Below are positions 20,627 to 31,348 of a stretch of 64,000 bases of DNA, piece after piece; within the stretch, counting starts at the first letter, position 1, and each line of letters starts with the position of its first letter. The translations under genes were made by a program, and so were the position numbers. The stretch is from Daphnia pulex. Taxonomy: Eukaryota; Arthropoda; Branchiopoda; Diplostraca; Daphniidae. The notes under the pieces are model-generated. The model was not told the origin of the DNA, ran no database searches, and saw nothing but the letters and a program-made list of their open reading frames with translations. Location: positions 4,216,001 to 4,280,000 of the forward strand of contig NC_060023.1 in assembly GCF_021134715.1 (NCBI RefSeq), given 5' to 3'.

Positions 20627-23600
20627 TTAATGCACGCGGATGTTATTCCTATCAATCTTATAGGGGGAAATTCTTGACCGTAGCTTGCACGTTTCTTGAA
20701 AGAGTAGTTTTGCATACGTAATGACCGGAAGGCAAATTCCTAATGGGTCAAATTCTCTTGACATCGCCGAAAACAACTCCCGTTTCGTCGTGATTGGAGG
20801 CAGCTCTTTAACTCTCAATTTGTAACAGTCGCTGTTGCAGTCCCATGCGAGCCCCAAAATGTATTCTGTCGGTAAGGCGCCATAATTTAAGTCAAGGATC
20901 GATCCGGCCCGGTCTTCCGCTGGAATTGTTTCTAGGACCCGTTTAGATGAGGACGCAAAGCCCGTTAATTTAAAACCACCGATCGCCAGCGATTCTGTGA
21001 CGTCCTTTGCGAATTTTATGGCTTCCCTTTCGGTGTCGAACGAGTCACTCAAATTATCAGCGTAAAAATTTTGCTTTATTCGCGATGCAACTTCGGGATA
21101 TTTTCTGTTTTGATTTACCGCATGCTGCAAGACCCAAATGGCCGCGGTTGATGCATGGACTGCCCCAAATACCAAGGTCGTCATTTGGTATGTCTTCAGC
21201 GGTTTATTGCTTCCGAATTCGCGGAAGACAAATCGTTGGAGAGACTGATGTTTTTCTGGAATTCCGACGCGATGATAAAAGGCCGCTATATCCGCAGAAA
21301 GCGCAAAAAGACATTCCCTCGACCGTAGCAGCACTCCTATTAGCTTTGGGAGCAACGGCGGCCCACGGAGAAGTTGGTTGTTGAGCGAGACTTGACAAAA
21401 ACTTGCAGCACAATCCATAACCACTCTGATTTTCCCTGGTTTGTTCGGATTTTCAACGAAGTGATGCGGCAAATACCATATCATTCCTTCCGGCTTGTTG
21501 ATTGCAGACGAGTCTACCTTTACAGCGGTGCCGGAATCAATAAGCTTTTTTACGATTAGATTGTATTTGTCCGCATAATGTTGGTTTTCCGGCAGCGAGA
21601 GACGTCGTTCCATCCCATAATACCTAGACACAGCCTGTTTTCTATTATTAGGGAAGACAAAGCCTTTTGAGCGTAGAGGGAGATCCACCTGCCATCCGCA
21701 CCCGATGAAAATTACTGATGATTCGAGCACGGCAATTACTTGAGCATCTTCGGCCGAGGTGATCGTGGGAGCATAAACATCCGTACCGAAAGACTCGGTA
21801 GAGTGAAATTGTTCTACGAGATTACATAGCGCCTCATCATGGGAAACTGAGTGAATGTTGACATTTACTTTCTTGCTTGGCCCGGCCACAAGAAAATTGG
21901 GAATTTTTCCCACCACCGACCATCCAAATTGAGTCAGAATCGCTGTAGGGCCGTCATCTTCAATTGATTCCCTAATCTCTTTTTGAATATGGGCCGAAAG
22001 TTGGTCCGCTCCAATCAATACACCAACTTGAGAAGAGTCTATTGCTGGCAAATTCAAGTCTGCGAGATGAGCCCAGTATTTCTTCAGTTTTGGCCAATCG
22101 ATTTTTCTAGGTGATAAACTGATTTTTGGAACGAGAAAAGCTTCACTGATGGGAGTTTCGTAGTTCATAGATGCAATGCGGAACGAAACGACCTTAGAGT
22201 CGATGGTGATTGAATCATTGAAGTTACCGAAGCGAATACGAAAGGTGGGCCCAGTCAAATTTAAAGTTTTTGCGAGAGCGTTCGTAATGAGCGTGGCCTC
22301 GCTCCCCGGATCTAATACCACAAATGTTTTGGCGACGGACTCATTACCTTTTACAGTGACGGGTAGGATGGCTAGCAATACGGGACGTATGTGGTATGGG
22401 TTACGTGCACGAATCGTTAAAACAGTTAGAGATTCGTTACCTTGAGTTTTTGCAGACGGAAATTGGCGATCGGCTCCGTGTAAGAGAGTGTTGTGGGCCT
22501 TTCCGCAGTCCTTACACTTCACGTCAGTGCGGGAGCAATTTCTTCCGTAGTGGCCTTGTGTCAAGCATTTGAAACAAAAATTGTTGTCGGCGCAGAGAGC
22601 TGCTCGTTTGTTGACCAACATTTTCTTGAAAACGTTGCAATACTCGAGGCGATGACCAGGATTGGCACTGCAGGCAGGGCACTGCGGAGCTGCTACTTTT
22701 TCTTGAATTCCGTTCGTCAACACAGTAGGTCCACGATAATTACTGCTACCAGGTTGACCATAGCCGCCTTGCTGCCGAGGGTGAGTATTATGGGCGGGTT
22801 TATTAACGACATCTCCGGCCACGGAAAGTCGAATTCCACGATACTCTTCTGCTCCGACAGCGATATCAATCCACTTGTCGAAATCTCGTAGCGATGGTAG
22901 ATTCGGACGAAGGGAATATGCATATTTTCCCCAGTCGATTTGAAGCTGAATTGGAAGCTTTGAGGCGAGCGAGGAGATGACGGTTGAAAACGTAAATTCC
23001 TTGGAGTGCTCAACGGAAACGCTTGATACGGCATCACGGACATCTGCCGCTAAAGTGAAGAGCGAATTAAAGTCTCCGGTTTTGAAAGGCTGGACTTGGA
23101 GAAGGTGCTGGTTATGCGCCTGCATTATAAGACCTGGATTTCCATATTTAACTTCCAATTCTTTCCAAGCCGACTCAAATGCATATGATCCGTTGAAGAT
23201 GTGGCCCATCCTTTTCCGAATATCTTCCGTAATGTTGTCTTGAAGGCCCAAAAGCTTGTAGGAGTCAGGGATGTTTGCGTCGCGAACGGTGGCGTGAATA
23301 CCGTGCGCGAATCTTTGCCATTTTCGCGGATCCCCGTTGAATTTTTCGACGATAATCTTTGGCCAACGACTTGGCGGAGCGAATGTTGCCGATCTTTCGG
23401 TTGTTTCTACGGGTCGTAAGTTTCCGATGGTATCCATATTGCGCTTCGGTGTGGAGGAAAGGAGTGGGTTTCCTTGAATCGATCCATCGAGCGCACCAGC
23501 CAAGAGCTTTTCGCGCTCGATTGCCATTTTAATATCTTCTTCTTCTCTCTCGCATTGACGTAAAAGATCATCCATCTTGCGGGAACGTTCGACCTTTTTC

Positions 23601-24190
23601 CTTTCGAGTTCGAATTCAAGTTCAATTCTTCGCCGTTTCGCTTGATTGGCTTCGTTAGGCTCGACTTGGTTATTGATGCCACCCGCCGAGCCCAAATTTA
23701 ATGGGTTGATGGGAGGATCGTCCGGCGGAGTCCTGCGAACAGGTCGTTGGTTTATTTCATTATGCTCTGGACCGCTATCCTGATCTTCTTCTGTTCCATT
23801 GGATTCAGTCGGGGGATCCTGCTGCAGAGCTTGATCAACATTCGAGTCTTCAACGACCCATCTTTCAAAGCGCGGGTTAGCGCCGGGTTGTAAATACCCT
23901 CCAATAGCAAGCCGTGCTTGCCTATTTACCGCAGCAACGCTTTGGATGTAGTCCTCTGCTGCCGCTCTTTCTTGATCATCCAGGTCTCTCGCGACGACGT
24001 ACCGCTCGTTAATCGCCGTGATACGCTCTAGCGCAGCCTCAAGATCCGTTGACAACACCGCGAATACAGCTTGCGATGCCCGTCTGTTAATCATGCTGTA
24101 CACTCGCGTAACGAGGTTCGTTTGCTGGCGTTTTGTAGTGGTTCGAAGCCGGAACAAATCCGGGGCATTCATTAATTCCAGGTCGGCCAT
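20627..24190 (-). CDS. BEL/Pao gag-pol polyprotein, C-terminally truncated
   Basis: An uninterrupted 1187-codon frame starting MADLELMNAPDLF. Domains in order: charged coiled-coil gag N-terminus (about 180-230), DUF1759-type gag region with KFNGDPRKWQRF (about 280-430), CCHC-type zinc knuckles (CPACSANPGHRLEYC, CFKCLTQGHYGRNC, CKDCGKAHNTLLH; about 504-572), DUF1758 aspartic protease with LDPGSEATLI (about 605-760; the usual DSG-like site reads DPG), then BEL reverse transcriptase with SADIAAFYHRVGI, FGAVHASTAAIW and the active-site box FYADNLSDS (YxDD reads YADN). The reading ends in non-homologous residues after FQETCKL. The open frame suggests recent insertion, but altered active-site residues and truncation mean it cannot act autonomously. 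Confidence 0.92.
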   Translation of the reverse strand: MADLELMNAPDLFRLRTTTKRQQTNLVTRVYSMINRRASQAVFAVLSTDLEAALERITAINERYVVARDLDDQERAAAEDYIQSVAAVNRQARLAIGGYLQPGANPRFERWVVEDSNVDQALQQDPPTESNGTEEDQDSGPEHNEINQRPVRRTPPDDPPINPLNLGSAGGINNQVEPNEANQAKRRRIELEFELERKKVERSRKMDDLLRQCEREEEDIKMAIEREKLLAGALDGSIQGNPLLSSTPKRNMDTIGNLRPVETTERSATFAPPSRWPKIIVEKFNGDPRKWQRFAHGIHATVRDANIPDSYKLLGLQDNITEDIRKRMGHIFNGSYAFESAWKELEVKYGNPGLIMQAHNQHLLQVQPFKTGDFNSLFTLAADVRDAVSSVSVEHSKEFTFSTVISSLASKLPIQLQIDWGKYAYSLRPNLPSLRDFDKWIDIAVGAEEYRGIRLSVAGDVVNKPAHNTHPRQQGGYGQPGSSNYRGPTVLTNGIQEKVAAPQCPACSANPGHRLEYCNVFKKMLVNKRAALCADNNFCFKCLTQGHYGRNCSRTDVKCKDCGKAHNTLLHGADRQFPSAKTQGNESLTVLTIRARNPYHIRPVLLAILPVTVKGNESVAKTFVVLDPGSEATLITNALAKTLNLTGPTFRIRFGNFNDSITIDSKVVSFRIASMNYETPISEAFLVPKISLSPRKIDWPKLKKYWAHLADLNLPAIDSSQVGVLIGADQLSAHIQKEIRESIEDDGPTAILTQFGWSVVGKIPNFLVAGPSKKVNVNIHSVSHDEALCNLVEQFHSTESFGTDVYAPTITSAEDAQVIAVLESSVIFIGCGWQVDLPLRSKGFVFPNNRKQAVSRYYGMERRLSLPENQHYADKYNLIVKKLIDSGTAVKVDSSAINKPEGMIWYLPHHFVENPNKPGKIRVVMDCAASFCQVSLNNQLLRGPPLLPKLIGVLLRSRECLFALSADIAAFYHRVGIPEKHQSLQRFVFREFGSNKPLKTYQMTTLVFGAVHASTAAIWVLQHAVNQNRKYPEVASRIKQNFYADNLSDSFDTEREAIKFAKDVTESLAIGGFKLTGFASSSKRVLETIPAEDRAGSILDLNYGALPTEYILGLAWDCNSDCYKLRVKELPPITTKRELFSAMSREFDPLGICLPVITYAKLLFQETCKLRSRISPYKIDRNNIRVH

Positions 24191-24241
24191 GGCGTCGGAA
24201 GATTGTGGACGTACGTCACACGGACCGTGAGTTAAATTTTT

Positions 24242-24690
24242 CAGAGACTTTCGAGCAAGGCGTGTTTGAAACGAGGGACTGTGTTCGTTGCCGTACGTTC
24301 GTGTTCGTATGTTCGATCTGGGATGATAAAAACAATTGTTAATTATCGAAACGTAGAAGCAATTTGTTTGGGTCAGTATAGATACCCTTTCGGACGAGAA
24401 TTATTCGAAACGAGTATGTGTGTTCGAGGGCCGTATGTTCGTTTTCATATGTTCGATCTGGAGGTAAAAAGGAATTATTAATTATCAAAATATAAGGCTA
24501 ACAGATTTCGTGAACAGTATACCTGTACACCCTTTCGGAATAGAATTGTTCGAAAGTCGAGACGAGTGCTGGTTGTGTTCGAAAGTGGATTGTTCGTGTT
24601 CGTAGGTTCGACCTGGGTAGGTTAAAACATAATCTTTTAATTTTTAGGTAAACAAGCGAATAATTTCCAGTAACATAACTTAACGGGGAT
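24242..24690 (-). repeat. Three tandem leader repeats of about 140-155 bp
   Basis: The block around GTTCGATCTGG recurs at 24,311, 24,451 and 24,606, each followed by a 'taattat'-rich segment and preceded by 'gttcg...gtgttcg' sequence. The blocks 'ccctttcgga' and 'gaattattcgaaa' recur between them. They lie in the untranslated leader between primer binding site and gag. Confidence 0.85.
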
Positions 24691-25369
24691 GACTTTTGCA
24701 ATTATTAAAATAATATAAAAACAATGTGCAGTTATTACAGATACGAGGCCAGCGTGTTTGTAAAAAAGGTCAGAGGTGGCAGCCCCGTTTATCTTGTTTG
24801 AAGCAGAATAACGTAATATAAGTAAAATAACGGGCCACCGAAAACCACCCTTCAATGTTTTCTAAACATTGCCGAAAAAATAAACATTCGCATTAAGCAC
24901 ATATGCGTCTACCAATACAAAGTATTTAAACCCACGGTTGACTTGCTTATATACCTTTCCCGAAAACGTTCGCGATCGCACGGCCATATTCTTTCTCGTC
25001 TCCTCGAAAGTTCTTTCGATGCCCTCATTTTACTATAGAAACGGGATTTCAAATAAGGTAGTCGTTATAATGGAGATAGAACGTCATTGAAAGAAGAGCA
25101 ATCCATGTCCTGTTGCTATGCCGCGATTAGATCCCCCCATTTGATGACGAACAGCTTCATCTCCCATAAATTAATAAAACATTGGGGAAAACTAATCAGC
25201 CCAGATAGGGTAAAAAGATGAGAGAAGACGACCCTTCCGGGATGCTATTATTTTGTATGTTAGAGCCCCACAAAATGTCCCTTTGTATTAAAAAATAAAA
25301 GGGAAAGTATATGACTTAGCATAAAAGAAAACTTAAATGAATTGGCCGTAGACTATTACAACGGGGAGG

Positions 25370-25480
25370 GGAGGGGGGGGTAAGGATAAAGAAAGGATCG
25401 GTGGGAAGAGGTGGGGTTCGAATTTTTTTTTTTTTTTTCGCGCGACGAAATAGATTAAGAGAGGGGGTGGGGTTCGAAAA
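25370..25480 (+). repeat. G-rich and T-rich tract in BEL leader
   Basis: Runs such as GGGGAGGGGAGGGGGGGG and T15 lie within the leader; on the minus (sense) strand these are C-rich and A-rich. The duplicated 'gtggggttcgaa' suggests local slippage. Confidence 0.75.
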
Positions 25481-25622
25481 GGGGCCTCGTGGTCGTGACG
25501 TGAATTTCGGTATCGACGATATTTTTGCTCGCTCAGCGTGCGTTCACACCCAATATAAAAAATTCGTTGACTTACCCACGATGAAAATTTTGCCACGTTA
25601 GGAAGACGTACAGGTACGTGAA

Positions 25623-25646
25623 GTTCGATCCCGGGTTTCGGCACCA
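25623..25646 (-). promoter_or_regulatory. BEL primer binding site
   Basis: On the plus strand this segment reads as the 3' end of a tRNA: T-loop GTTCGATCC, acceptor strand, terminal CGGCACCA. On the element's sense strand it begins TGGTGCCG one base after the LTR end, exactly where a tRNA primer anneals. Confidence 0.85.
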
Positions 25647-25647
25647 A

Positions 25648-25925
25648 TGTGACGGACCGCTGTCCGCTGAGGAAAATCAATCACGAACACCGTAGACAGC
25701 GAAGAATATGTATTCTCGACACGGAATCACGGTACAAGGGAACACGCGCACCTTACAGTCGATTCGATTAAACTCAAAATTAAGCACAAAAAACTCTCGA
25801 TTCGCCGGAATGTTCCGGCCTCGTTGAAATATCTGGATCGACTGGCCGCTCGTTTTCTTCTCCTCCCCCGCCACCGTTGCCATATCGCGATTTCTTTCAT
25901 CACCTGTGCCGATGCACAACAGACA
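25648..25925 (-). repeat. BEL 5' long terminal repeat
   Basis: Bounded by TGT...ACA ends (minus sense TGTCTGTTGTG ... CCGTCACA) and immediately followed by the primer binding site. Length about 278 bp. The distal boundary is inferred from the adjoining family C element and cannot be confirmed without the 3' LTR. Confidence 0.7.
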
Positions 25926-25927
25926 TA

Positions 25928-26465
25928 CAGTCGCGGCTGAAAGTTTCAATAAGTGTATCTAAAAAATACGCCTTTTTACTGTGTATTGGCGGATAGTGTT
26001 AGCCTATGGATGGTTGAGCTACCTTATTCTCTCGTTTCTTTATTTTTTACCGCCCTTCTTTACTTAACTCTTCCTCTTAACATCGATTACTAATTTACCC
26101 ACGATATCGCAAACATTATGCATTCCTATTGCCTAATGCTAAAATGAAACTAGGCCTAATCGATGCAGAAATTACCACAGTTACAAACTGATCAATCCTT
26201 TGCCATTTTAACATTTCATTTTAGAACTATTGCTAGATTATTGGTTATCGACACAATTGTCTTTGTCTGATTATTGGCCATGGTTCCCCATAGTTAAGAA
26301 AGCCACGCCAACAAATCATTGTCGGAGGGGAAAGGGGTAGGGGGTAAAACTTGAAAAAATCAGGCAAATAAGGTAGCTCAACCTCTTGCATAGGCTAACA
26401 CCATCCGCCAATACACAAAAGGTGTATTTTTGAGCTACACGTATAGAAAATTTCAGCCGCGACTG
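25928..26465 (+). mobile_element. Family C TIR element, complete copy with TA target duplication
   Basis: Terminal inverted repeats of about 95 bp: left CAGTCGCGGCTGAAA at 25928, right TTTCAGCCGCGACTG ending 26465, continuing inward through 'tgtgtattggcgga' and 'gagctacctta'. TA flanks both ends (25926-27, 26466-67), as in Tc1/mariner-type insertions. No open frame, so non-autonomous. It sits directly beside the LTR. Confidence 0.85.
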
Positions 26466-26917
26466 TATAAATATAATAATAATACTGTATAGTTTTATAA
26501 ATTTTTATTATCCTCATTTGATTACTCTGCAATTATACTATTTTGGTAGTCTATTATATAGTCTATTCTATAGGCCTATAGGCCTATACTTCAAATGTGA
26601 TCGAAACGCGTAAAAACGCTAATTAATTCTTGGTGATATAAAGCTAAAGAGCTTTAAATGTATTAAAGTAGGCCTACCTATTCGAATGCACATCAGCATG
26701 TAACCTATATATCTGCTTCGTCATCAATATACTCTAAAATTAAATTCGTTTAGTTGAAATTTGAGTTTATAAAATACGTATATTGTGTGATTTATTCCCT
26801 GTTGGCTTCTATAAGTTTATTCCCTATAAGTTTTGAAAAATAGACGAAGTATAAAATTATAGGGCATATTATAGGCCTACAAAGAAAATGAAAATGAAAA
26901 TTTTTTATAAACGTAAT
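26466..26917. other. Intergenic, rich in TAGGCCTA motifs
   Basis: At least four TAGGCCTA or near copies between 26,150 and 26,880, including a tandem pair near 26,575. No gene seen. Confidence 0.5.
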
Positions 26918-27127
26918 TGTTCTACTAGTTGGCGCTTTTTTTGTTTTTTGCGCCCCAACTTATTTATTTCTCAATATTTTTGATCCCCGCTAGGCTTAAA
27001 AAAGAAGAAAAAGTCAGCTATCAAAAGCGTATTTTTAGTTTATGACAATTTGCTTTGTTTAAAACCAAAATAAGCGCTTTGAAAATGAAGGAGGGTGGGT
27101 CTAGTCGGAGGCAACATGCTCACGTAC
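26918..27127 (+). repeat. Dispersed repeat family B, copy 2
   Basis: Same-orientation match to 12,523-12,726, including 'gatccccgctaggcttaaaaa' (interrupted here by one mismatch) and 'gacaatttgctttgttt'. Confidence 0.85.
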
Positions 27128-28044
27128 AGTATCTTCCATAAAAATCAGACTACCCTTTTTTTTTAAATGACGCCTATCGATTCGCGGCAGAACTACCTGA
27201 TGTAACCAGACAGTTAGGGTATGGGGTAATATTCTAGAAACGGACAAAGGCTTAATTTTCATGACAACGAGCCAGCCTTTAAGGCATTTAACTCTGAAGC
27301 ACATGGCCTTGATAAAGGAGAGGTTGGGTCACGTTGCCGCTAGCCATCCAAAACAATTTTTCATTTTGCCTGGCTTTTTCGCTTTTTCGCTCAACTTTTT
27401 GGGAGTAAAAGAGGAAGGGTTGTTGCTATGGCAACCAAAAATTTAATAATATTTCAACAGGAATTACAAGTTACGGTTATTATAAGTCTCGCTTGCTATG
27501 TAGCAACAGCTCGAGTACGATGCACGATACAGTACCTACCTAAAGTTCCGGAATGGAAAGTTGGAAAAAGGGAGAAATGGAATGTACGGGTCCCCCTTTT
27601 TTTCATACTTTCCTCTTCTCCCTTTTCTTCCCTCGGGCCTATTCTCTGAAGATTCGGTCGCGAAAAAAGTAAACAACAGGGGAAAACATTTTTTTTTTAA
27701 TACAAGGAATCCCAGCTAGCAGAGTATATTTCTCAAATATTGCTAATATATATTATATTCCTACAATTGAGATGTTGGTAAAATACTTTCTTAAAATATT
27801 TTTCCAATATATTTTTGCACCCAAATTTGTTGGTTCACAATAGTTTTTCAAGTTATTTTACTTCTATTGGTAAAATAACAAATTTACTACTTTTAAAATT
27901 TTGGCGAATGTTAGTTTTGTTATATTTAGATGTAATCTGGTTGTTGTGTTTAGGGTTGTAGTCCAGTGTGGAATATTTATTCATTTCCAACTTTTAATTA
28001 GAAATGATTCTATTTTTTAGAAGTGATAATTTGTTTTTGGCTGA

Positions 28045-28112
28045 GAATGGGTTTGAACCATAGTACATTGTGTCACCAATCTAGTGCTACAACCACTTCA
28101 CCAACATCGGTA
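28045..28112 (-). other. tRNA-like module, inverted copy
   Basis: On the minus strand: A-box-like GTTGGTGAAGTGG (28105-28093) and B-box-like GGTTCAAACCC (28059-28049), about 45 bp apart, as in tRNA genes and tRNA-derived SINEs. A cloverleaf is not well supported, so it is not a functional tRNA. Confidence 0.55.
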
Positions 28113-28760
28113 TTGTAAACCAAGTCCCGTAATGGAGAAATATTGTTTTCCGAGAATGTTCTTCGGTCGATAACCCACATTTTGGTATAATATTAGATTA
28201 GTACTTTGCTGCGTCAAGGTGATGGCTGTTAAATTGTTTTGTTGTTTTCCCAATAAATGACTATTATCAAAGATGAATAAATCAATATAATATTTTGTTA
28301 TTTTCCCAATAACGGACCATTAAAAAAGTAATAAATCCTTTTTTTATGAAAAAGCTATAGTCTTTTACATTTAGCATGCGTTCAAAATCCTGAATGTTTT
28401 ATATCGTATTCAATTCTTTAGTTCTGCATACAATTACCTAAATGAACAAACCAATTGTCTTAGAATCCAGATCGTGCACAAGTCTCGAACAACTAACTTT
28501 CATACTTCGAATTTAAAACTCTATCTCCACGCTATCGTGATATAATTTTTCTTAAACGTTAAGGAGATGAAATGTTAAAACTGCTATTATTATCTATCCA
28601 TATAGGTAATTCTATGGAGGTTGGTTCAAACCCACTTTCACAATCATAAATTCCTACACTGATGTAATTAAATCCATTTTGCTCACGCTGGGCTATAACC
28701 ATGACAATGTGTAAGTATGCACTATCCACCCGGTCACGTCGGGACTTTATTAACATCTCC

Positions 28761-28830
28761 GTTGTTGGTGTAGTGGTTATAGCATTGGATTGATGATTCA
28801 AAGGATGGTGATTTAAACCCACTCTCGGTT
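28761..28830 (+). other. tRNA-like module, direct copy
   Basis: A-box-like GTTGGTGTAGTGGTTA (28764-28779) and B-box-like GATTTAAACCC (28810-28820), with similar intervening sequence to the inverted copy at 28,045-28,112. A further isolated B-box-like GGTTCAAACCC occurs at 28,623-28,633. Confidence 0.55.
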
Positions 28831-29135
28831 AAAAAGCAAGCATATAAACAATCATTTAGGATTTTGAACGTGTGGTAAATGTATAAGACTATAGCTTTTT
28901 CATAGAAAACGATGTATTCCTTATTTAATGATCCGTTATTGGGAAAATAAAAGAAAAATATATTGATTTATTCCTTTTTGATAATAGTCATTTAATGGGA
29001 AAACAACAAAAAAATTTAACAGCCACCTTGTCGGAACAAAGTAATAATATAATATTATACCAATATGTGGGTTATCGATCGAAGAATATTGTCGGAAAAA
29101 AATATTTTACCAATAAAGACATGCTAGCTAGGGAT

Positions 29136-29890
29136 GTGATCTGGAGACACAAATTGCTACACATTCTAACCAAGATACGTAGCAATTAACTGACATAAAA
29201 AAATATGTAAAAAATAACACACTGATTCACAAAATCCACTTTATATTGGGAAAACACACTTTCAAGTTCAACCAATATACAGACAACCAAAACAACCAAC
29301 AACAATGGCGAACATCGAAACAAACCACGAGGTGAATAGCCTCTATATCGGTTATATCTTCTTAACGAATGTTCTCTTTAGAAAAATACGACTAATTGTG
29401 ATAGAATGATTATTTAGCTATCGAATGAACCCAAGGGGGGATTTCTTCGGAGGTCTACCTCTTCTTTTTGTGATGATGGCTTATCACAATAAAGCGATTC
29501 GACACGAGAGGTGTGGCTACAAGGTGTATTTAGAGTCAGCTGACACCAGGTGGTAATGTAAGACAGAGACAGTCAGGGACAACCAAGACGACAACTGTAA
29601 CACTACTACAAGCGTCTCAAAAGTGACCGTACAAGCGACTCCCAAAATGGAATGCCGGTTTATATACGAGGCAGCGGAAGATGGCTTGTCTGATAGTAGC
29701 CATGCCTGCTAAAGTAATTAGGAATACATATATGGTGAACGCATCAATAAGTATTAGAACTTGGTAATGGCTTTGCCATATATTGTTAATAAACATTACA
29801 CCATCTTATCAGTAAAGATTTGATAAGTGACTGGTAGGTTACAATTGCTGTTAGCAAAAAGTTTGGATCAATATAGCTTAAATTTCTACT
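29136..29890. other. Non-coding flank of the MULE region
   Basis: No open frame with a domain. GC content rises around 29,470-29,700. The expected terminal inverted repeat of a Mutator-like element could lie here, but none was identified by eye. Confidence 0.3.
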
Positions 29891-29917
29891 CTGACGTACA
29901 GTAAATGACGAAGATGA

Positions 29918-30800
29918 ATGGCAAACCATGGTTACCATTTTAAGAGAGCTCGAAGAACAAAATCCGCAAAATATCCAAATTTCTGGGGAATACAATATAA
30001 AGGAAATGAGCGGTCGAAAAATGTTTCGCAGATTGTTCACGAGCCAAATGGGGAAGTTGACGGAATCTATTTCCAGACAGAATCGCAAAGAAAATTATAC
30101 TCCAAGATAGGAACTATTTTAGATATGGAAGGGACTTACGGCACCAACAATGTGGGTTTCTCACTTTACCATTTGATGTGTGAAGATAATAATGGCGAAA
30201 GCCAGCCTGTCGCGCAATATTTCACCAAGACCGAAACAAAAGGTGCTCTCTCCGATTTCCTACGAATATTTACGGAGGTATTTACATTATATTATTTGAC
30301 ATGAAAACGTAAACTAATTATGAACAATACTTACAGACTAACGACGTGAGCATCACTAAAGTCACCATTACTGATAAGGACTGCTCTGAGATCGCACCTA
30401 TGGAACAGTATTTTCCAAAAGCGGAAAACATTCTTTGCCATTTTCATATCATCAAATCTGTTGGCGATCGCCTGAACAAAAAGGTTGATGGATAGGACCT
30501 TACTCAACAATACAAGGATGAAATACGGGAGCATTTTTGCAACGCTCTGTATGCTGAGACGGAGGAAGCCTAAAATGCTGAAAACAATTTCTGCTAAAGC
30601 AAGGTAAATTAAAATTTCTTTAATATAACTGTTACCTATAATAGTCTATCAAAATAAGGCGAGGGAGAGGGAAGTCTTTCTTCGTACTTCCAGCTAAATT
30701 GGTTCAACATCGAATCAAAATGGACGAGCTTTGGGCGTCGCCACTTGCCAACTTTAGGAAACAATACAACCAATCGTTTAGAAAGGTATAATTCTAATTT
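29918..30800 (+). pseudogene. MULE transposase core
   Basis: Reading: YFQTESQRKLYSKIG, ILDMEGTYGTNNVGF (first catalytic D), LSDFLRIFTE, a 61-bp intron (30,276-30,336), then ITDKDCSEIAPMEQYF (second D) and ILCHFHIIKSVGDRL, the C-H-F-H block typical of animal SWIM-MULE proteins. Further on, YFQLNWFNIESKWT and LPTLGNNTTN match the segment before the SWIM finger. Lesions: the N-terminal part (WQTMVTILRELEEQ) is in another frame, TAG at about 30,493 and TAA at about 30,571 interrupt the core. The transposase would cut DNA in the nucleus; this copy cannot. Confidence 0.75.
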
Positions 30801-30971
30801 AAAAGGATTATGAAAATAATTTAAAAAATCGTTTCTTTCACAAAAAGGTTCCATCTTACCATCAAGGTGATATTTCTAAAAACAAAGAGACTTGATCTAG
30901 TCATACGCCACCTTCTGGGCAACATAAAATTAAGGCTGACTGAGAGAAAATTGAAGCAGTGAATAAGGGAA

Positions 30972-31244
30972 ATGCATTTTACGCACAAGAAAACGAACCC
31001 GCTCTTTGACAAATATAGAAAATCAATAACCCCTTTCGCCAGAAGCCTTGACAATGAACAAATTGAGCTAGTTCAAAAGAAGAAAATCTACAGCTACATC
31101 AAGGAAGATGATGTGTATAATATCCAATCAAGGAACTACGCTTACCGGATATCAACTGATTTGACGAAATGCTCATGCCAGTTCTTCTCAAACTATGGGC
31201 TACCCTGCCGCAACCTCTTATTTTTCTTCATTCAAGAGAATTAA
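30972..31244 (+). pseudogene. SWIM zinc finger exon
   Basis: YAYRISTDLTKCSCQFF...GLPCRNLLFF follows the SWIM pattern C-x-C-x(n)-C-x-H, found C-terminal to the catalytic core in MULE transposases and ZSWIM proteins. The final histidine ligand is N (C-R-N), so zinc binding is doubtful. Frame ends at TAA 31,242-31,244. Confidence 0.7.
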
Positions 31245-31348
31245 AAAATTCCCACGCGAAGTTTCTCTCAACACTGGCTGGATGGCTGCTTAGAGGTTAA
31301 TGGAAATATTTTCCTTGTAAATTAAAAATACTTATTCGTTAAATGTAC

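Larger units (their letters stand above)
20680..25925 (-). mobile_element. BEL/Pao LTR retrotransposon, 3'-truncated
   Basis: On the minus strand the order is 5' LTR, tRNA primer binding site, 1.43-kb leader with tandem repeats, then one long gag-pol frame. RNase H, integrase and the 3' LTR are missing: similarity ends near 20,68x just past the RT connection region, at the promoter side of the fucosyltransferase-like gene. It is the best preserved retroelement in the window. Confidence 0.88.
27709..29135. mobile_element. Foldback element with tRNA-like modules
   Basis: Ends are 'atcccagctagca' (27709) and 'tgctagctagggat' (ends 29135), inverted with one indel. Inside, long inverted arms 28,133-28,392 and 28,858-29,106 pair over about 250 bp (for example 'cttcggtcgataaccc' with 'gggttatcgatcgaag', and 'aaaagctatagtctt' with 'aagactatagctttt'). 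Each side also contains a tRNA-like segment with A and B boxes in mirrored orientation. No protein is encoded. Confidence 0.75.
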
